Source: Planktothrix paucivesiculata PCC 9631
GTDB taxonomy: Bacteria > Cyanobacteriota > Cyanobacteriia > Cyanobacteriales > Microcoleaceae
NCBI RefSeq assembly: GCF_900009265.2
Contig: NZ_LR735027.1
Span: 1-64,000 of the forward strand
DNA length: 64,000 nt
Direction: 5' to 3'
Below are positions 34,651-43,643 of this stretch, piece by piece. The first letter of the stretch is position 1, and every line of letters begins with the position of its first letter. The notes below the pieces were generated by a model. The model did no database searches. It saw only the letters and a program-made list of their open reading frames with translations, and had not been told where the DNA came from. Position numbers and translations under genes: made by a program.

Positions 34651-34687
34651 AAAAACACACCCCCTCTATACCATTTGGTTAGAGGGG
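34651..34687 (-). terminator. Terminator of the CBS-CP12 gene
   Basis: CCCCCTCTA (34659-34667) and TAGAGGGGG (34679-34687) form a perfect 9-base stem. On the minus strand it is followed by a T-rich run. It lies 55 bases after the CBS-CP12 stop. Confidence 0.78.
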
Positions 34688-34741
34688 GAAATTGTTACGA
34701 TTAGTAAGAAGTTTGCTCACCGAAACCACTCTGATCAATGA

Positions 34742-35359
34742 TTAGGTATCATATACCCGAGCTTCCGCCGCATCGGGATTTTCTTCACAATACAAATCAA
34801 AGGCTGTTTTCTCTAAACGTTCGGCTTTTTGATGAGCCGCTTCTGCTTGTAATTCTTCCACAATATCCCAAGCCGCGGCACATTCTTTGGAAGTGGCTCC
34901 TTTTTCTGCACAAATTGCCCGGGCTTCATCAATCGACTCTTGAATCCGTTCTTCTAATAGAATGCTTTTAGGATTTTCTACAAAGTCTCCCTTAGCCAGA
35001 ATATCAGTTACAGAAATAATTCCGATTAGTTGATCTTGAATTACTGGAGCGCGACGAATTCCGGTTTGAGCAAATAGCCGCGCCACATATTCCACACCCA
35101 GGTCAGGATTCACAGAAATACAAGGTTTAGTCATAATTTCATAAACCCGGATTTTTTTAGGATCTTTGCCGTAGGCGGTGACTTTATAAACAATATCGGT
35201 CTCGGTGACGATTCCATAAGCATCCTGTGGATGACGCCGTTCAACAATCAAGGCGCGTAAACACAGATCATTCATTTGTTCAACGGCATCGGCAACGGTG
35301 GCGGAACCCTTGATGGTGACCACCTCGGCGGTCATAATATCTCTAGCTTTAAGCATCAT
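34742..35359 (-). CDS. CBS-domain / CP12 fusion protein
   Basis: The product has 205 residues. Two CBS motifs form a Bateman module (residues about 1-60 and 72-128), followed by a CP12-type tail: ARAICAEKGATSKECAAAWD with Cys150 and Cys160, then IVEELQAEAAHQ, and the end YCEENPDAAEARVYDT. CP12 is the redox-controlled linker that ties GAPDH and phosphoribulokinase into an inactive complex in the dark. CBS-CP12 fusions are known in cyanobacteria and are thought to sense adenosine nucleotides. Here the N-terminal Cys pair is present. In the C-terminal pair only Cys191 remains and the second Cys is Ala200, so the usual C-terminal disulfide cannot form. Confidence 0.88.
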   Translation of the reverse strand: MMLKARDIMTAEVVTIKGSATVADAVEQMNDLCLRALIVERRHPQDAYGIVTETDIVYKVTAYGKDPKKIRVYEIMTKPCISVNPDLGVEYVARLFAQTGIRRAPVIQDQLIGIISVTDILAKGDFVENPKSILLEERIQESIDEARAICAEKGATSKECAAAWDIVEELQAEAAHQKAERLEKTAFDLYCEENPDAAEARVYDT

Positions 35360-35456
35360 AGTGGCTAATTCACAAAAAACTCTATACTTTTATTTTGCCT
35401 TGAATTGGCAATAAAAAAAAGGATTGTTTTATAGGACAAGCCTGGGAGCTTGAAAA

Positions 35457-35473
35457 CGAGCGTGTCTTCAGAC
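35457..35473 (+). repeat. 17-bp direct repeat, left copy, flanking the TnpB gene
   Basis: CGAGCGTGTCTTCAGAC occurs here, 93 bases before the tnpB start, and identically at 36782-36798 near the right end. The core GTCTTCAGAC is a mini-hairpin. It may mark the element ends or a leftover right-end fragment. Confidence 0.6.
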
Positions 35474-35565
35474 CACCAGATGAAAAGCAACTCAGGGGAA
35501 TTTATTACCCGTGAATATTTCCCAATCTATGTTAATATAAGGTGGGTCGAAAAAAGGAGATTTCT

Positions 35566-36867
35566 ATGATAGTTCTGGAGTACAAAGTTAAGGGTAAACA
35601 AAATCAATATAAGGCGATTGATCAAGCAATTCGCACCACCCAATTCATTCGTAATAAAGCGATTCGGTATTGGATGGATAATTCAAGAGAATTGAAGATT
35701 GATAAATTTGCCTTGAATAAGTATTCCACGACTCTCAGAAATCAATTTCCCTTTGTTGCTGACCTAAATTCAATGGCAGTTCAATCCGCAGCCGAGCGAG
35801 GATGGACTGCCATTAGTCGTTTTTATGACACTTCGGCAAAGCTCAGTGACCATTGCAAGAAAAAGATTTCTGGCAAAAAAGGATATCCCAAATTTCAAAA
35901 AGATTGCCGTTCTGTTGAATATAAAACATCGGGATGGAAACTACACCTTACCAAAAGACAAATTACCTTTACCGACAAAAACGGGATTGGTAAAGTTAAA
36001 TTATTGGGTAAGTGGGATATCCATACTTACAATGTTAAAGACATAAAACGGGTGCGTTTAATTCGTCGTGCCGATGGATATTACGCCCAGTTCTGTCTAA
36101 ACATTACCGTCGCCGATGTTCAACCGAAAACTGGTAAAGAGATAGGACTTGATGTTGGTATTGAGTCCTTTTACACGGACTCCAACAACTATCAAGAACC
36201 TAATCCTAAGTTTCTGAGAAAGGCGGAACAATCAATTAAGCAATCTCAGAGACAAATTTACAAAAAGGTCAAGGGTTCATCGGGGCGACGGAAAGCGAGA
36301 AAATTTTACGCCAAAAAACATTTAAAAGTAAGTAGACAACGGAATGAACACGCCAAGAAAATTGCGCGTAACGTATGCACATCTAACGATGTAGTGGTCT
36401 ATGAAGATTTAAGTGTTAGAAATTTAGTAAAAAACCATTGTTTAGCTAAATCAATTAGTGATACAAGTTGGTATTTATTTAGAAAATGGATAGAATATTT
36501 TGCAGCTAAGTTTGATAAATTAGCAATTCCGGTTACGCCCCATTACACTTCTCAAAAATGCAGTAATTGTGGGGTAATTGTGAAAAAATCTCTATCAACC
36601 CGCACCCATATTTGTAATTGTGGATGTCAGTTGCATAGAGATACAAATGCTGCAATTAATATTCTAAATCTTGGTAAACAAGCTAGGGATGGGCAATCCC
36701 GAAGTAACGCTAATGGACTAGAAACCCCTACTCTACTTGGGGAAACCCTGGCGGAGCAAGTATCTAGGTTGAAGTTAGAATCGAGCGTGTCTTCAGACGG
36801 TGAGAGTGTCAATTACTCTAAAATGTTAAAATATGGCGATTCAAAACCTTTAAAAACTAGGATTTAA
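35566..36867 (+). CDS. tnpB: TnpB, RNA-guided nuclease of an IS200/IS605-type (IS1341-like) element
   Basis: The product has 433 residues from ATG 35566, which follows AAAAGGAGA. The N-terminal OrfB_IS605 domain is followed by a RuvC nuclease with Asp196 (IGLDVGIESF), Glu280 (VVVYEDLSV) and Asp359 (LHRDTNAAINIL). A zinc knuckle has Cys332, Cys335, Cys350 and Cys352/354. All three catalytic acids are intact, so the nuclease may be active. No tnpA (Y1 transposase) is adjacent, so the element depends on one in trans. By analogy with the second element, the right end is at about 36812 (GTGTCAA). The last 18 codons would then be encoded by host flank. The longer frame from 35542 is less likely. 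Confidence 0.9.
   Translation: MIVLEYKVKGKQNQYKAIDQAIRTTQFIRNKAIRYWMDNSRELKIDKFALNKYSTTLRNQFPFVADLNSMAVQSAAERGWTAISRFYDTSAKLSDHCKKKISGKKGYPKFQKDCRSVEYKTSGWKLHLTKRQITFTDKNGIGKVKLLGKWDIHTYNVKDIKRVRLIRRADGYYAQFCLNITVADVQPKTGKEIGLDVGIESFYTDSNNYQEPNPKFLRKAEQSIKQSQRQIYKKVKGSSGRRKARKFYAKKHLKVSRQRNEHAKKIARNVCTSNDVVVYEDLSVRNLVKNHCLAKSISDTSWYLFRKWIEYFAAKFDKLAIPVTPHYTSQKCSNCGVIVKKSLSTRTHICNCGCQLHRDTNAAINILNLGKQARDGQSRSNANGLETPTLLGETLAEQVSRLKLESSVSSDGESVNYSKMLKYGDSKPLKTRI
36740..36812 (+). ncRNA. Predicted omega RNA 3' scaffold and right end of the first TnpB element
   Basis: Known TnpB guide RNAs overlap the 3' end of tnpB and end at the element's right boundary. Here a hairpin-forming CGTGTCTTCAGACG is followed by GTGAGAGTGTCAA, which resembles the end of the second element in this window (hairpin then GGTGAGGATGTCAA at 47535-47548). 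The 5' limit of the RNA is a guess. The bases after 36812 would serve as guide. Confidence 0.5.
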
Positions 36868-36900
36868 TGGGTTTAGAACCTGAAACTGGGAAAGGCTATC

Positions 36901-37911
36901 TTAACTGGGATTAACTGTCCCATCCGCCAGGGTAGCTCCAGTTAAATTAACATTTGTTAAATCAACTCCCTCTAAGTTAGCACCGCGTAAACTGGCGCCA
37001 TAAAGGTTGGCTCCCGCCAAATTAGCCCCGGATAAATCCGCTTTCCAGAGATAGGCATTTCGCAAGTTAGCACCGCGCAAATCTGCTTTGTTCAACCGAG
37101 CCAAATTCAAGTTAGCCCCCGTCAGAGCCGCATGGGTTAAAATAGCCCCGGATAAATCCGCCCGCATGAACACCGCATCGGTCAAATTACTACTGATTAG
37201 ATTAGCTTCGACTAAATTCGCATCTTGTAATTTAGCCCGACTTAAATCCGCTTGTTTTAACTGAGTCTGGCTCAAATTAGCGGCAGTTAAATCACAATCT
37301 TGTAGATTAGTTCGGGTCATTAATGCTTGGGTAAAGTTAACTCCACTTAAATCCAATCCCTGAAGATTCAGTTCTGATAAATGGGCATAACTCAGATTAA
37401 TTCCGGTCATTTGGGTGTCTTTAAGAATTGCCCCGGTGAGTCTAGCGCGAGTCAAATTTGCCCAGTTTAAATTAGCGTGACTTAAATTAGCCCCGCGTAA
37501 ATTTACACCCACCAAATTTGCCCCACATAAATTAACCCCAGATAAATTAGCCGCTCGTAAATTAACGCCGCGTAAAATCGCGCCACTGAGTTTAACCCCA
37601 CTCATTTCGGACTTGACCAAAAACGCCCCTTCTAGGTTAGCTTTGGTCAAATCCGCATTTTTTAATTGTCCTCGACCCAACTTAACAAAACTTAAATTAC
37701 TTCCATACAAAAAGGCATTGGTCAAGTTAATTTCATGAAGTATAGCCCTGGTTAAATCTGCCCGAGCTAAGGACGCTCCGGTTAAATTAGCCCCAATTAA
37801 ATTGACTTGACAGAGATGGGCTCCAATCAAGTTAACATGGTTAAAATCTCGTTCTCCAGCTAAATAACGACGCAACAGTTCTTGAGAATCAATGGTCGAT
37901 TGTATTTGCAC
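36901..37911 (-). CDS. Pentapeptide repeat protein
   Basis: The product has 336 residues. From about residue 25 it is almost entirely A(D/N)LxX pentapeptide repeats (ANLTGASLARADLTRAI and so on), which fold into a right-handed quadrilateral beta helix. The N-terminus carries a short motif, ELLRRYLAGERDFNHVNL, shared with the next protein. No signal peptide or catalytic motif is seen. Cyanobacteria have many such proteins and the role is generally unknown. It lies 12 bases after its paralogue, so the two are one transcript. Confidence 0.92.
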   Translation of the reverse strand: MQIQSTIDSQELLRRYLAGERDFNHVNLIGAHLCQVNLIGANLTGASLARADLTRAILHEINLTNAFLYGSNLSFVKLGRGQLKNADLTKANLEGAFLVKSEMSGVKLSGAILRGVNLRAANLSGVNLCGANLVGVNLRGANLSHANLNWANLTRARLTGAILKDTQMTGINLSYAHLSELNLQGLDLSGVNFTQALMTRTNLQDCDLTAANLSQTQLKQADLSRAKLQDANLVEANLISSNLTDAVFMRADLSGAILTHAALTGANLNLARLNKADLRGANLRNAYLWKADLSGANLAGANLYGASLRGANLEGVDLTNVNLTGATLADGTVNPS

Positions 37912-37923
37912 AGAACCTATCCA

Positions 37924-38751
37924 TTATTTATTCGGTAAAATTGCTCCTCGGGTATCCGCATCTCTCAAATTTGCTTGATCTAATTTAGTATCAATCATAA
38001 TCGCTTCAATCAGATTGACACCACTCAAATTCGACCAGGATAATTTAGTGCGGTAGAGTCTAGCTCGGCTCATATTCGCCCCGCGTAAAGTTGTCCAGGT
38101 CACATTTGCTCCTCGGAGGTTGGCTTCACTCAGGTTAGCTTCACTTAAATCAGCCCCAATCATGGTGACTCGGGTTAAATCCGCTTCATGAAAATTAGCC
38201 CCAATCATCATTCCCCCACTCAAGGTCGCATTGGTTAAGTTTGCCCCTTCTAAGATACTTTCTCGCAGAATCACGTTAGTTAGGTTGGCACTTTCTAAAA
38301 TCGCTCCGGTGAGATTAGCTTTCATCAAATTAGTGCGGACTAAGGTAGCATGGGTTAAATTCGCCCCGGCAAAATTCGCCCCGGCAAAATTCGATTCTGT
38401 GAGGTTGGCTTCGGTGAGGTTGGCTTGATTGAAACTAACATTTTTGGAAGAAGACCCCCGCAAACTCGACCCGCTTAAATTAGCTCGGTTGAACTTGGTA
38501 TCGCCTAAATAGCTCCCAATTAAGTTAACATCGCTTAAATCCGCATCGCTGAAGTCAACACCCGTAAATTTGGTTTCGCGAAAATTTGCCGCGATTAAGT
38601 TTGCCCCCGCGAAGGAGGTATTTTCCAAGTTAGCTCGAGCAATTGTGGCTTCCCGGAGGTCAACACCACTTAAATCCACTCCGACGAGGCTAACGGCTCG
38701 AAACAGGCGCTCTCCTTCTGCATAGCGTTTTAATAATTCATCAACCTCCAT
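37924..38751 (-). CDS. Pentapeptide repeat protein (paralogue of the neighbour)
   Basis: The product has 275 residues. The N-terminal motif ELLKRYAEGERLFRAVSL precedes about 45 pentapeptide repeats (ANLTEANLTESNFAGANF). It heads a two-gene transcript with the 336-residue homologue. The shared LLxRYxxGExxF leader suggests a common partner-binding or capping role (inference). Frames on the opposite strand of the repeats are shadows. Confidence 0.92.
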   Translation of the reverse strand: MEVDELLKRYAEGERLFRAVSLVGVDLSGVDLREATIARANLENTSFAGANLIAANFRETKFTGVDFSDADLSDVNLIGSYLGDTKFNRANLSGSSLRGSSSKNVSFNQANLTEANLTESNFAGANFAGANLTHATLVRTNLMKANLTGAILESANLTNVILRESILEGANLTNATLSGGMMIGANFHEADLTRVTMIGADLSEANLSEANLRGANVTWTTLRGANMSRARLYRTKLSWSNLSGVNLIEAIMIDTKLDQANLRDADTRGAILPNK

Positions 38752-38881
38752 ATCATTAGCCTCACGAATAGTCCCAGTATTGATTTAGAATGACACAGCC
38801 GCATAATACTCCCTCCATCATCCCAGATTACTTAAGGTTTTGGGGAGTCAGTCTTGAATCTCAATCTCTAGGAAATAGCCA

Positions 38882-39514
38882 TCACAGGCCATAATACCCT
38901 AACTGTTCATTACTAAATTCGGTAAAAACCAAATCTTCAGGACGATCAATATCTAATAATACAGGTAATTTACCGACGGATAAATTCAGAGTTTCACAAA
39001 TCTTGAGGGTCATCTCACACACCATTGAAGTTCCCCAAGGAATATCTTTAAATAATTCAGGAATATGACGTTTTAAACCAATTAAATAATATCCTCCATC
39101 CTGGGCTGGGCCGATCACAGTATCATGATCTTGCAATAGTTTAAATGCCTGATATAAAATATCAACAGTTAATTCTGGGCAATCGGTTCCAATCATGAGA
39201 ATCTGGTTTTTTTCCTCATAAAATGCCATTTGAAAGGCTTTTGACATCCGATTTCCTAAATCTCCAAAACTTTGAGCATCATAAATTAAATCCGATCCTA
39301 ACCAATTTTGCATCACATCTAAATTGCCTCCGGTAAACCTAACTTCAAGAGATAAAGACTCTATTTTTTGCAATTGTCGGGCTGTATTGACGGTTTTTTC
39401 CGTCATTTGACGATGCAAATTTGCGGCTCCAATTTCTCCCACAACGGGAATTAACCTAGTTTTTGTTTTTCCGGGTTCGGGATAGCGGGTGAAAATAATT
39501 AAATGTTTATTCAT
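38882..39514 (-). CDS. TIGR04282/DUF2064 family nucleotidyl- or glycosyltransferase-like protein
   Basis: The product has 210 residues. It opens LIIFTRYPEPGKTKTRLIP, then LMIGTDCPELTVDILYQAF, VIGPAQDGGYYLIGLKR and LLDIDRPEDL. These are the hallmark motifs of the TIGR04282 (CofC-like, GT-A fold) family, named in some genomes as an arsenosugar biosynthesis glycosyltransferase. The metal Asp is in GTDCPE. The specific substrate cannot be assigned here, because the usual arsenosugar partner genes are not adjacent. Confidence 0.85.
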   Translation of the reverse strand: MNKHLIIFTRYPEPGKTKTRLIPVVGEIGAANLHRQMTEKTVNTARQLQKIESLSLEVRFTGGNLDVMQNWLGSDLIYDAQSFGDLGNRMSKAFQMAFYEEKNQILMIGTDCPELTVDILYQAFKLLQDHDTVIGPAQDGGYYLIGLKRHIPELFKDIPWGTSMVCEMTLKICETLNLSVGKLPVLLDIDRPEDLVFTEFSNEQLGYYGL

Positions 39515-39598
39515 GATAAATTTATGCGTTTAATATTCAGAAGGAGATTTTTGATCTAGGTTTTATATTGCAATCATAAGTGATTCGTGAAAAAAAAC

Positions 39599-39655
39599 GT
39601 AGGAGTTCACTCTCTAAACTAGACCTCGAATGGGGTTTAGATAACGAACTCCTAC
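39599..39655. other. Inverted repeat between the TIGR04282-type gene and nadA
   Basis: GTAGGAGTTC (39599-39608) pairs with GAACTCCTAC (39646-39655), and inner CTAAAC (39614-39619) with GTTTAG (39635-39640). It follows the 3' end of nadA (minus strand, 50 bases downstream) and could act as its terminator or be a small dispersed element. Confidence 0.55.
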
Positions 39656-39704
39656 CATAGAATATTACAATTTTGACAAAAATTGTGATTTTTCTGACTC
39701 CTTC

Positions 39705-40700
39705 CTATCCCTTGGGAACATTAATATTTTTGCTCATTTCTAACATTCGTTGAATCGGACGTAAAGCGGCAATTCGGATTTCTTCAGAAAGGCTAATTTC
39801 TGGAGAACAATTTTTCATCGCTAAATACAGTTTTTCTAAGGTATTTAACCTCATGTGGGGGCATTCATTACAGGCACAATTACTTATGGGTGGGGCAGGA
39901 ATAAAGTATTTTCCCTGGGTTTCCTTCTCCATTTGATGAATAATTCCGGGCTCGGTTGCCACGATAAAACTTAACTTAGGACTATTTTTGACATAGTTTA
40001 ATAATGCTGTGGTAGAACCAATATAATCCGCCCGGTCTAAAACCGGAAGTTCACATTCAGGATGGGCAATAATTTCGGCTTCGGGATGTTCAATTTTTAG
40101 CTGCACTAACTTCTTCTGGGAGAAGTTTTCATGCACCATGCAAGCCCCCTCCCATAATACCATTTCTCGCCCGGTTTCTGCCATGACATATCGGCCTAAA
40201 TTGCGATCGGGCGCGAAAATAATCGGCTGATTTTCAGGAATTTGCCGGACAAGCTCCACCGCATTAGAACTGGTGCAAATAATATCGCTCATCGCCTTAA
40301 TTTCGGCCGTACAATTAATATAAGACACCACAATATGATCGGGATATTGGGCTTTGAATTGAGCAAAAGCATCGGGGGGACAACTTTCGGCTAAAGAACA
40401 CCCGGCATCCAAGTCCGGTAACAATACCAACTTATCAGGATTCAAAATTTTAGCCGTTTCTGCCATAAAGTGAACCCCAGCAAAAACAATCACATCGGCA
40501 TCGGTCTGGGCTGCTTGTCGCGCTAGTCCCAGGGAATCCCCAATATAATCAGCAATATCTTGAATATCAGGATCTTGATAGTAATGGGCTAAAATAACCG
40601 CATTCAATCTTTGCTTAAGTTCTTGAATCGCGGCAAACAAATCCTCGGGTAAATCGGCAACAGTGGAATGGTTGGTCGAGGCCAGGGTGGATGTAAACAT
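39705..40700 (-). CDS. nadA: Quinolinate synthase A
   Basis: The product has 331 residues. NadA motifs are [35 protein letters not shown], and three cysteine ligands of the 4Fe-4S cluster, in [20 protein letters not shown] and [11 protein letters not shown]. It condenses iminoaspartate with dihydroxyacetone phosphate to quinolinate in NAD synthesis. It is transcribed divergently from the metallophosphoesterase gene at 40830. Confidence 0.96.
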   Translation of the reverse strand: MFTSTLASTNHSTVADLPEDLFAAIQELKQRLNAVILAHYYQDPDIQDIADYIGDSLGLARQAAQTDADVIVFAGVHFMAETAKILNPDKLVLLPDLDAGCSLAESCPPDAFAQFKAQYPDHIVVSYINCTAEIKAMSDIICTSSNAVELVRQIPENQPIIFAPDRNLGRYVMAETGREMVLWEGACMVHENFSQKKLVQLKIEHPEAEIIAHPECELPVLDRADYIGSTTALLNYVKNSPKLSFIVATEPGIIHQMEKETQGKYFIPAPPISNCACNECPHMRLNTLEKLYLAMKNCSPEISLSEEIRIAALRPIQRMLEMSKNINVPKG

Positions 40701-40829
40701 AGAACCTTATCGGAACTCTCAATATTGTTCAGGGTAGTTTAATTATAGTTGAATTCACCAAAAACGGGGATTCACGGTTGCCCCAAAATTGCTTATTCTA
40801 GGTTAGGAAGCTTTGAAACTATCATCCTT

Positions 40830-41744
40830 GTGAATATCAAACCCCTGAAAATTGCCGTTGTTGGAGACGTTCATGATCAATGGGAACAGGCGGACGCCCT
40901 GGCATTAAAGTCTTTAGAGGTTGATTTAGTCCTATTTGTCGGGGATTTTGGCAATGAGGCGGTGGATGTCGTGAAAACCATCGCCGCCCTGGATATCCCC
41001 AAAGCCGTCGTTTTTGGCAACCATGACGCCTGGTACACCGCCACCGATTGGGGACGTCAAAAATGCCCCTATAACCGGACAATAGAAGATCGTGTCCAAG
41101 AACAACTAGAGATCATCGGGGAAGATCATGTGGGCTACGGAAAACGGGATTTTCCCGATTTGCAATTAACCGTGGTCGGAGGGCGTCCCTTCAGTTGGGG
41201 GGGGCCAGAATGGAAATATCACGATTTTTACACGGAGCGATTTGGAGTGGATGGTTTGGCCGCATCCGCCCAACGCATGATTCAGGCGGTGGAAACGGCC
41301 ACCTATGACCGGATTCTGTTTTTAAGTCACAACGGCCCCACGGGGTTAGGAGAGGCAGCCGAGGCCCCCTGCGGGAAGGATTGGAACCCCATCGGGGGGG
41401 ATTATGGTGATCCCGATTTTGCCGAAGCGATCGCCCACGCCCGCACCCTGGGTAAAACCATTCCCCTAGTCGCTTTCGGTCATATGCACCATCATCTGCG
41501 CCATACTAAAAGCCGTCAGCGTCAACGGTTAGTTACCAGTCCAGAAGGGACGGTTTATCTGAATGCAGCCTGTGTTGGTCGGATTAGAACAACCCGTAGA
41601 GGTCAGCAACGGAATTTTTCGATTGTCAGTTTAGACCAAAACCAAGTATCGGAAGTGTCCTTAGTCTGGGTGGGTGAAGACTTCCAGGTCGTTGAAACAG
41701 AATTATTATCTCAGTGCTTGGTACAATCCTCATCCATGCTATAA
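40830..41744 (+). CDS. Calcineurin-like metallophosphoesterase (TIGR04168-type)
   Basis: The product has 304 residues from GTG 40830. Metal-binding motifs are KIAVVGDVHDQW, LVLFVGDFGNE, VVFGNHDAWY, LFLSHNGPTG and VAFGHMHHHLRH, in the order of the calcineurin phosphoesterase fold. The protein matches the cyanobacterial/plant TIGR04168 family of unknown substrate. An upstream ATG at 40749 adds 27 residues with no similarity to the fold; the GTG start puts the first beta strand at the N-terminus. The tRNA-Ser gene follows 25 bases later. Confidence 0.85.
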   Translation: MNIKPLKIAVVGDVHDQWEQADALALKSLEVDLVLFVGDFGNEAVDVVKTIAALDIPKAVVFGNHDAWYTATDWGRQKCPYNRTIEDRVQEQLEIIGEDHVGYGKRDFPDLQLTVVGGRPFSWGGPEWKYHDFYTERFGVDGLAASAQRMIQAVETATYDRILFLSHNGPTGLGEAAEAPCGKDWNPIGGDYGDPDFAEAIAHARTLGKTIPLVAFGHMHHHLRHTKSRQRQRLVTSPEGTVYLNAACVGRIRTTRRGQQRNFSIVSLDQNQVSEVSLVWVGEDFQVVETELLSQCLVQSSSML

Positions 41745-41769
41745 TTATTTAGCTCAACGATGAGCAACT

Positions 41770-41854
41770 GGAGAGGTGGCAGAGTGGTCGAATGCGCCTG
41801 ACTTGAAATCAGGTGAGCCGCAAGGTTCCGGGGGTTCGAATCCCCCCCTCTCCG
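41770..41854 (+). tRNA. tRNA-Ser (anticodon UGA)
   Basis: The 85-base gene folds as acceptor GGAGAGG/CCTCTCC with discriminator G, a D arm, anticodon stem CCTGA/TCAGG around CTTGAAA (anticodon TGA), a long variable arm (GTGAGCCGCAAGGTTC region), and T arm GGGGGTTCGAATCCCCC. The long variable arm is expected for serine. CCA is not encoded. A cluster of Ts does not follow; the 3' end of holB begins 16 bases downstream on the other strand. Confidence 0.97.
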
Positions 41855-41869
41855 TTGTTTTTGATTTGT

Positions 41870-42832
41870 CTAAAACCGACTCATTAATGTGCATTCCCAA
41901 ACTAATCGAGGTTGCACATAACTTAATAAATATTGTCGGGTTTTTTCTAACTGTTTTAAGAAGGTTTGATCAATCATGCCAGTTTTTTGTTGATCTTGCC
42001 AATCCGAATGTTGTAAATAATCAACTAACCACAGTTGCGCCTCACTATCCAAGGTTTGACTAATTTCCTTTGCTAACTCTAATGCTGCTCTTAAATTAGA
42101 GGGAGGTTTTTTAACTTTATTTAAAAATTCTACAGGAATAGTTTGTAATTGTTGCCAATGGGAAATCGCTTGTCCGGGGCTACCTTGCGCCATGGCTAAA
42201 ATTTCAGCATGGGATAAAATATCATCAAAATTATGGCGTTTTAGGACTTGAATCATACCTGCATCGGTTAACCGATAAAACGGGATTTTAGCACAGCGAG
42301 AAACTAAAGTGGGTAATAAAGAATCGATACCGGGCGCGATTAAAATAATCGTAGCTTTTCCCGGTTCTTCTAAGGTTTTCAAGAGTCCATTGGCGGCGGA
42401 TTCGGGCATGGATTCCGCGTGTTCAACGACTACCATTAACCGGGAGGCTTCTAAGGGTGGACGGCTCAAAAATTGACTAATTTCTCTAATTTGTTCGATC
42501 CGAATTTGAGGAGGAGCTTTCCGTTTTACTCCGGCTTCCGTGGCTTCCTGGGCAGAAAGTCGTTTTCCCTGATGTAAATAGGTGGGTTCCACCCAAAGAA
42601 TATCGGGGTGATTTTTCTGTTTAATTCGAGAGTGAATCTGTTTTTGATTGACGGGTTTATGGGGATTTTGGCAAAATAAAAATTCAATAAAACAGTTAGC
42701 AGTTAATGTCCGACCAATACCATCCACCCCGGCAAATAAATAGGCTGGAGCAAGGCGATTTTGGGCTACAACTTGGGTTAATAATTCAATGGCGGCTTGT
42801 TGTTCAATGATGGGTTCAAAAAAGGCATTCAT
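41870..42832 (-). CDS. holB: DNA polymerase III delta' subunit
   Basis: The product has 320 residues. It has a RuvB-like clamp-loader fold: FEPIIEQQAAIELLTQVV, LAPAYLFAGVDGIGRTLTA (a degenerate P-loop, normal for delta'), VVEHAESMPESAANGLLKTL and LEEPGKATIILIAP with the SRC motif in LVSRCAKIPF. It is part of the clamp loader that places the beta clamp on DNA. It follows tmk by 15 bases, a common pairing. Confidence 0.9.
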   Translation of the reverse strand: MNAFFEPIIEQQAAIELLTQVVAQNRLAPAYLFAGVDGIGRTLTANCFIEFLFCQNPHKPVNQKQIHSRIKQKNHPDILWVEPTYLHQGKRLSAQEATEAGVKRKAPPQIRIEQIREISQFLSRPPLEASRLMVVVEHAESMPESAANGLLKTLEEPGKATIILIAPGIDSLLPTLVSRCAKIPFYRLTDAGMIQVLKRHNFDDILSHAEILAMAQGSPGQAISHWQQLQTIPVEFLNKVKKPPSNLRAALELAKEISQTLDSEAQLWLVDYLQHSDWQDQQKTGMIDQTFLKQLEKTRQYLLSYVQPRLVWECTLMSRF

Positions 42833-42847
42833 TGTATTTATACCCCC

Positions 42848-43492
42848 TTAAATTATAAATCCCCAGGCTGTTAATTTTTCAATTAAAATCGATTGAATTG
42901 TTTCTGTGACAACATCAAGATTTAACATTCCATTAATCGGAATAATTCGGTCTGGATGAGTTTGGGCTAATTGCTTAAACCCCTGTTGTACCCGTTGATG
43001 AAATTCCAGATTTGCCTGTTCCATCCGATCCATTTTACCTCGGGTGCGGGTTCTGGCGAGTCCCATTTCTACATCAACATCTAACCACAAGGTTAAATCA
43101 CTTTCTAACCCCTGGGTGGCAATTTGATTTAATTGATCAATTAAACTCAGATCTAAACCTCGACCATACCCCTGATAGGCGACGGTTGAATCGGTATAGC
43201 GATCGCATAAAACAATATTTCCCTGGTATAATAGGGGCTTGAGAAATCCCTGAACGTGCTGGGCGCGATCGGCGGCATACATTAATAATTCTGCCCGATT
43301 CTGGATGGGTTCTTCCCCCTGATATTCTAACAATAATCGTCTTAACTCCTGGCCCAAGAGGGTTCCCCCCGGCTCCCGTGTGATCACGATGGGTGTATCT
43401 ATCAGACCTTGTAACCTAGCTTGGATACGCTGCATCTGAGTGGTTTTCCCCGCCCCTTCAACTCCTTCAAAAACAATTAATTTTCCCTGCAT
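42848..43492 (-). CDS. tmk: Thymidylate kinase
   Basis: The product has 214 residues. The P-loop is FEGVEGAGKTTQ, followed by ITREPGGT (dTMP-binding DR(E)P), the CDRYTDSTVAYQGYGRG block, and the LID region RTRGKMDRME. It phosphorylates dTMP to dTDP. It is the first gene of tmk-holB. Confidence 0.96.
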   Translation of the reverse strand: MQGKLIVFEGVEGAGKTTQMQRIQARLQGLIDTPIVITREPGGTLLGQELRRLLLEYQGEEPIQNRAELLMYAADRAQHVQGFLKPLLYQGNIVLCDRYTDSTVAYQGYGRGLDLSLIDQLNQIATQGLESDLTLWLDVDVEMGLARTRTRGKMDRMEQANLEFHQRVQQGFKQLAQTHPDRIIPINGMLNLDVVTETIQSILIEKLTAWGFII

Positions 43493-43643
43493 CTGTTAAT
43501 GATCTCTTGGCATTCAAAAAGTAGTATAAATATGATAATGTCTGGAATAGACTATTAACCTTTAAATAGTTTAATCTTTGAGGAACAACCTAACCTCAAT
43601 TCTTGAAGCTCTGAATTAATTATTGTACTTGATGGAGTTCCCT

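Noticed and set aside
38231-38428. Plus-strand frame inside the pentapeptide repeat gene
   Set aside because: Antisense shadow of the five-residue repeat.
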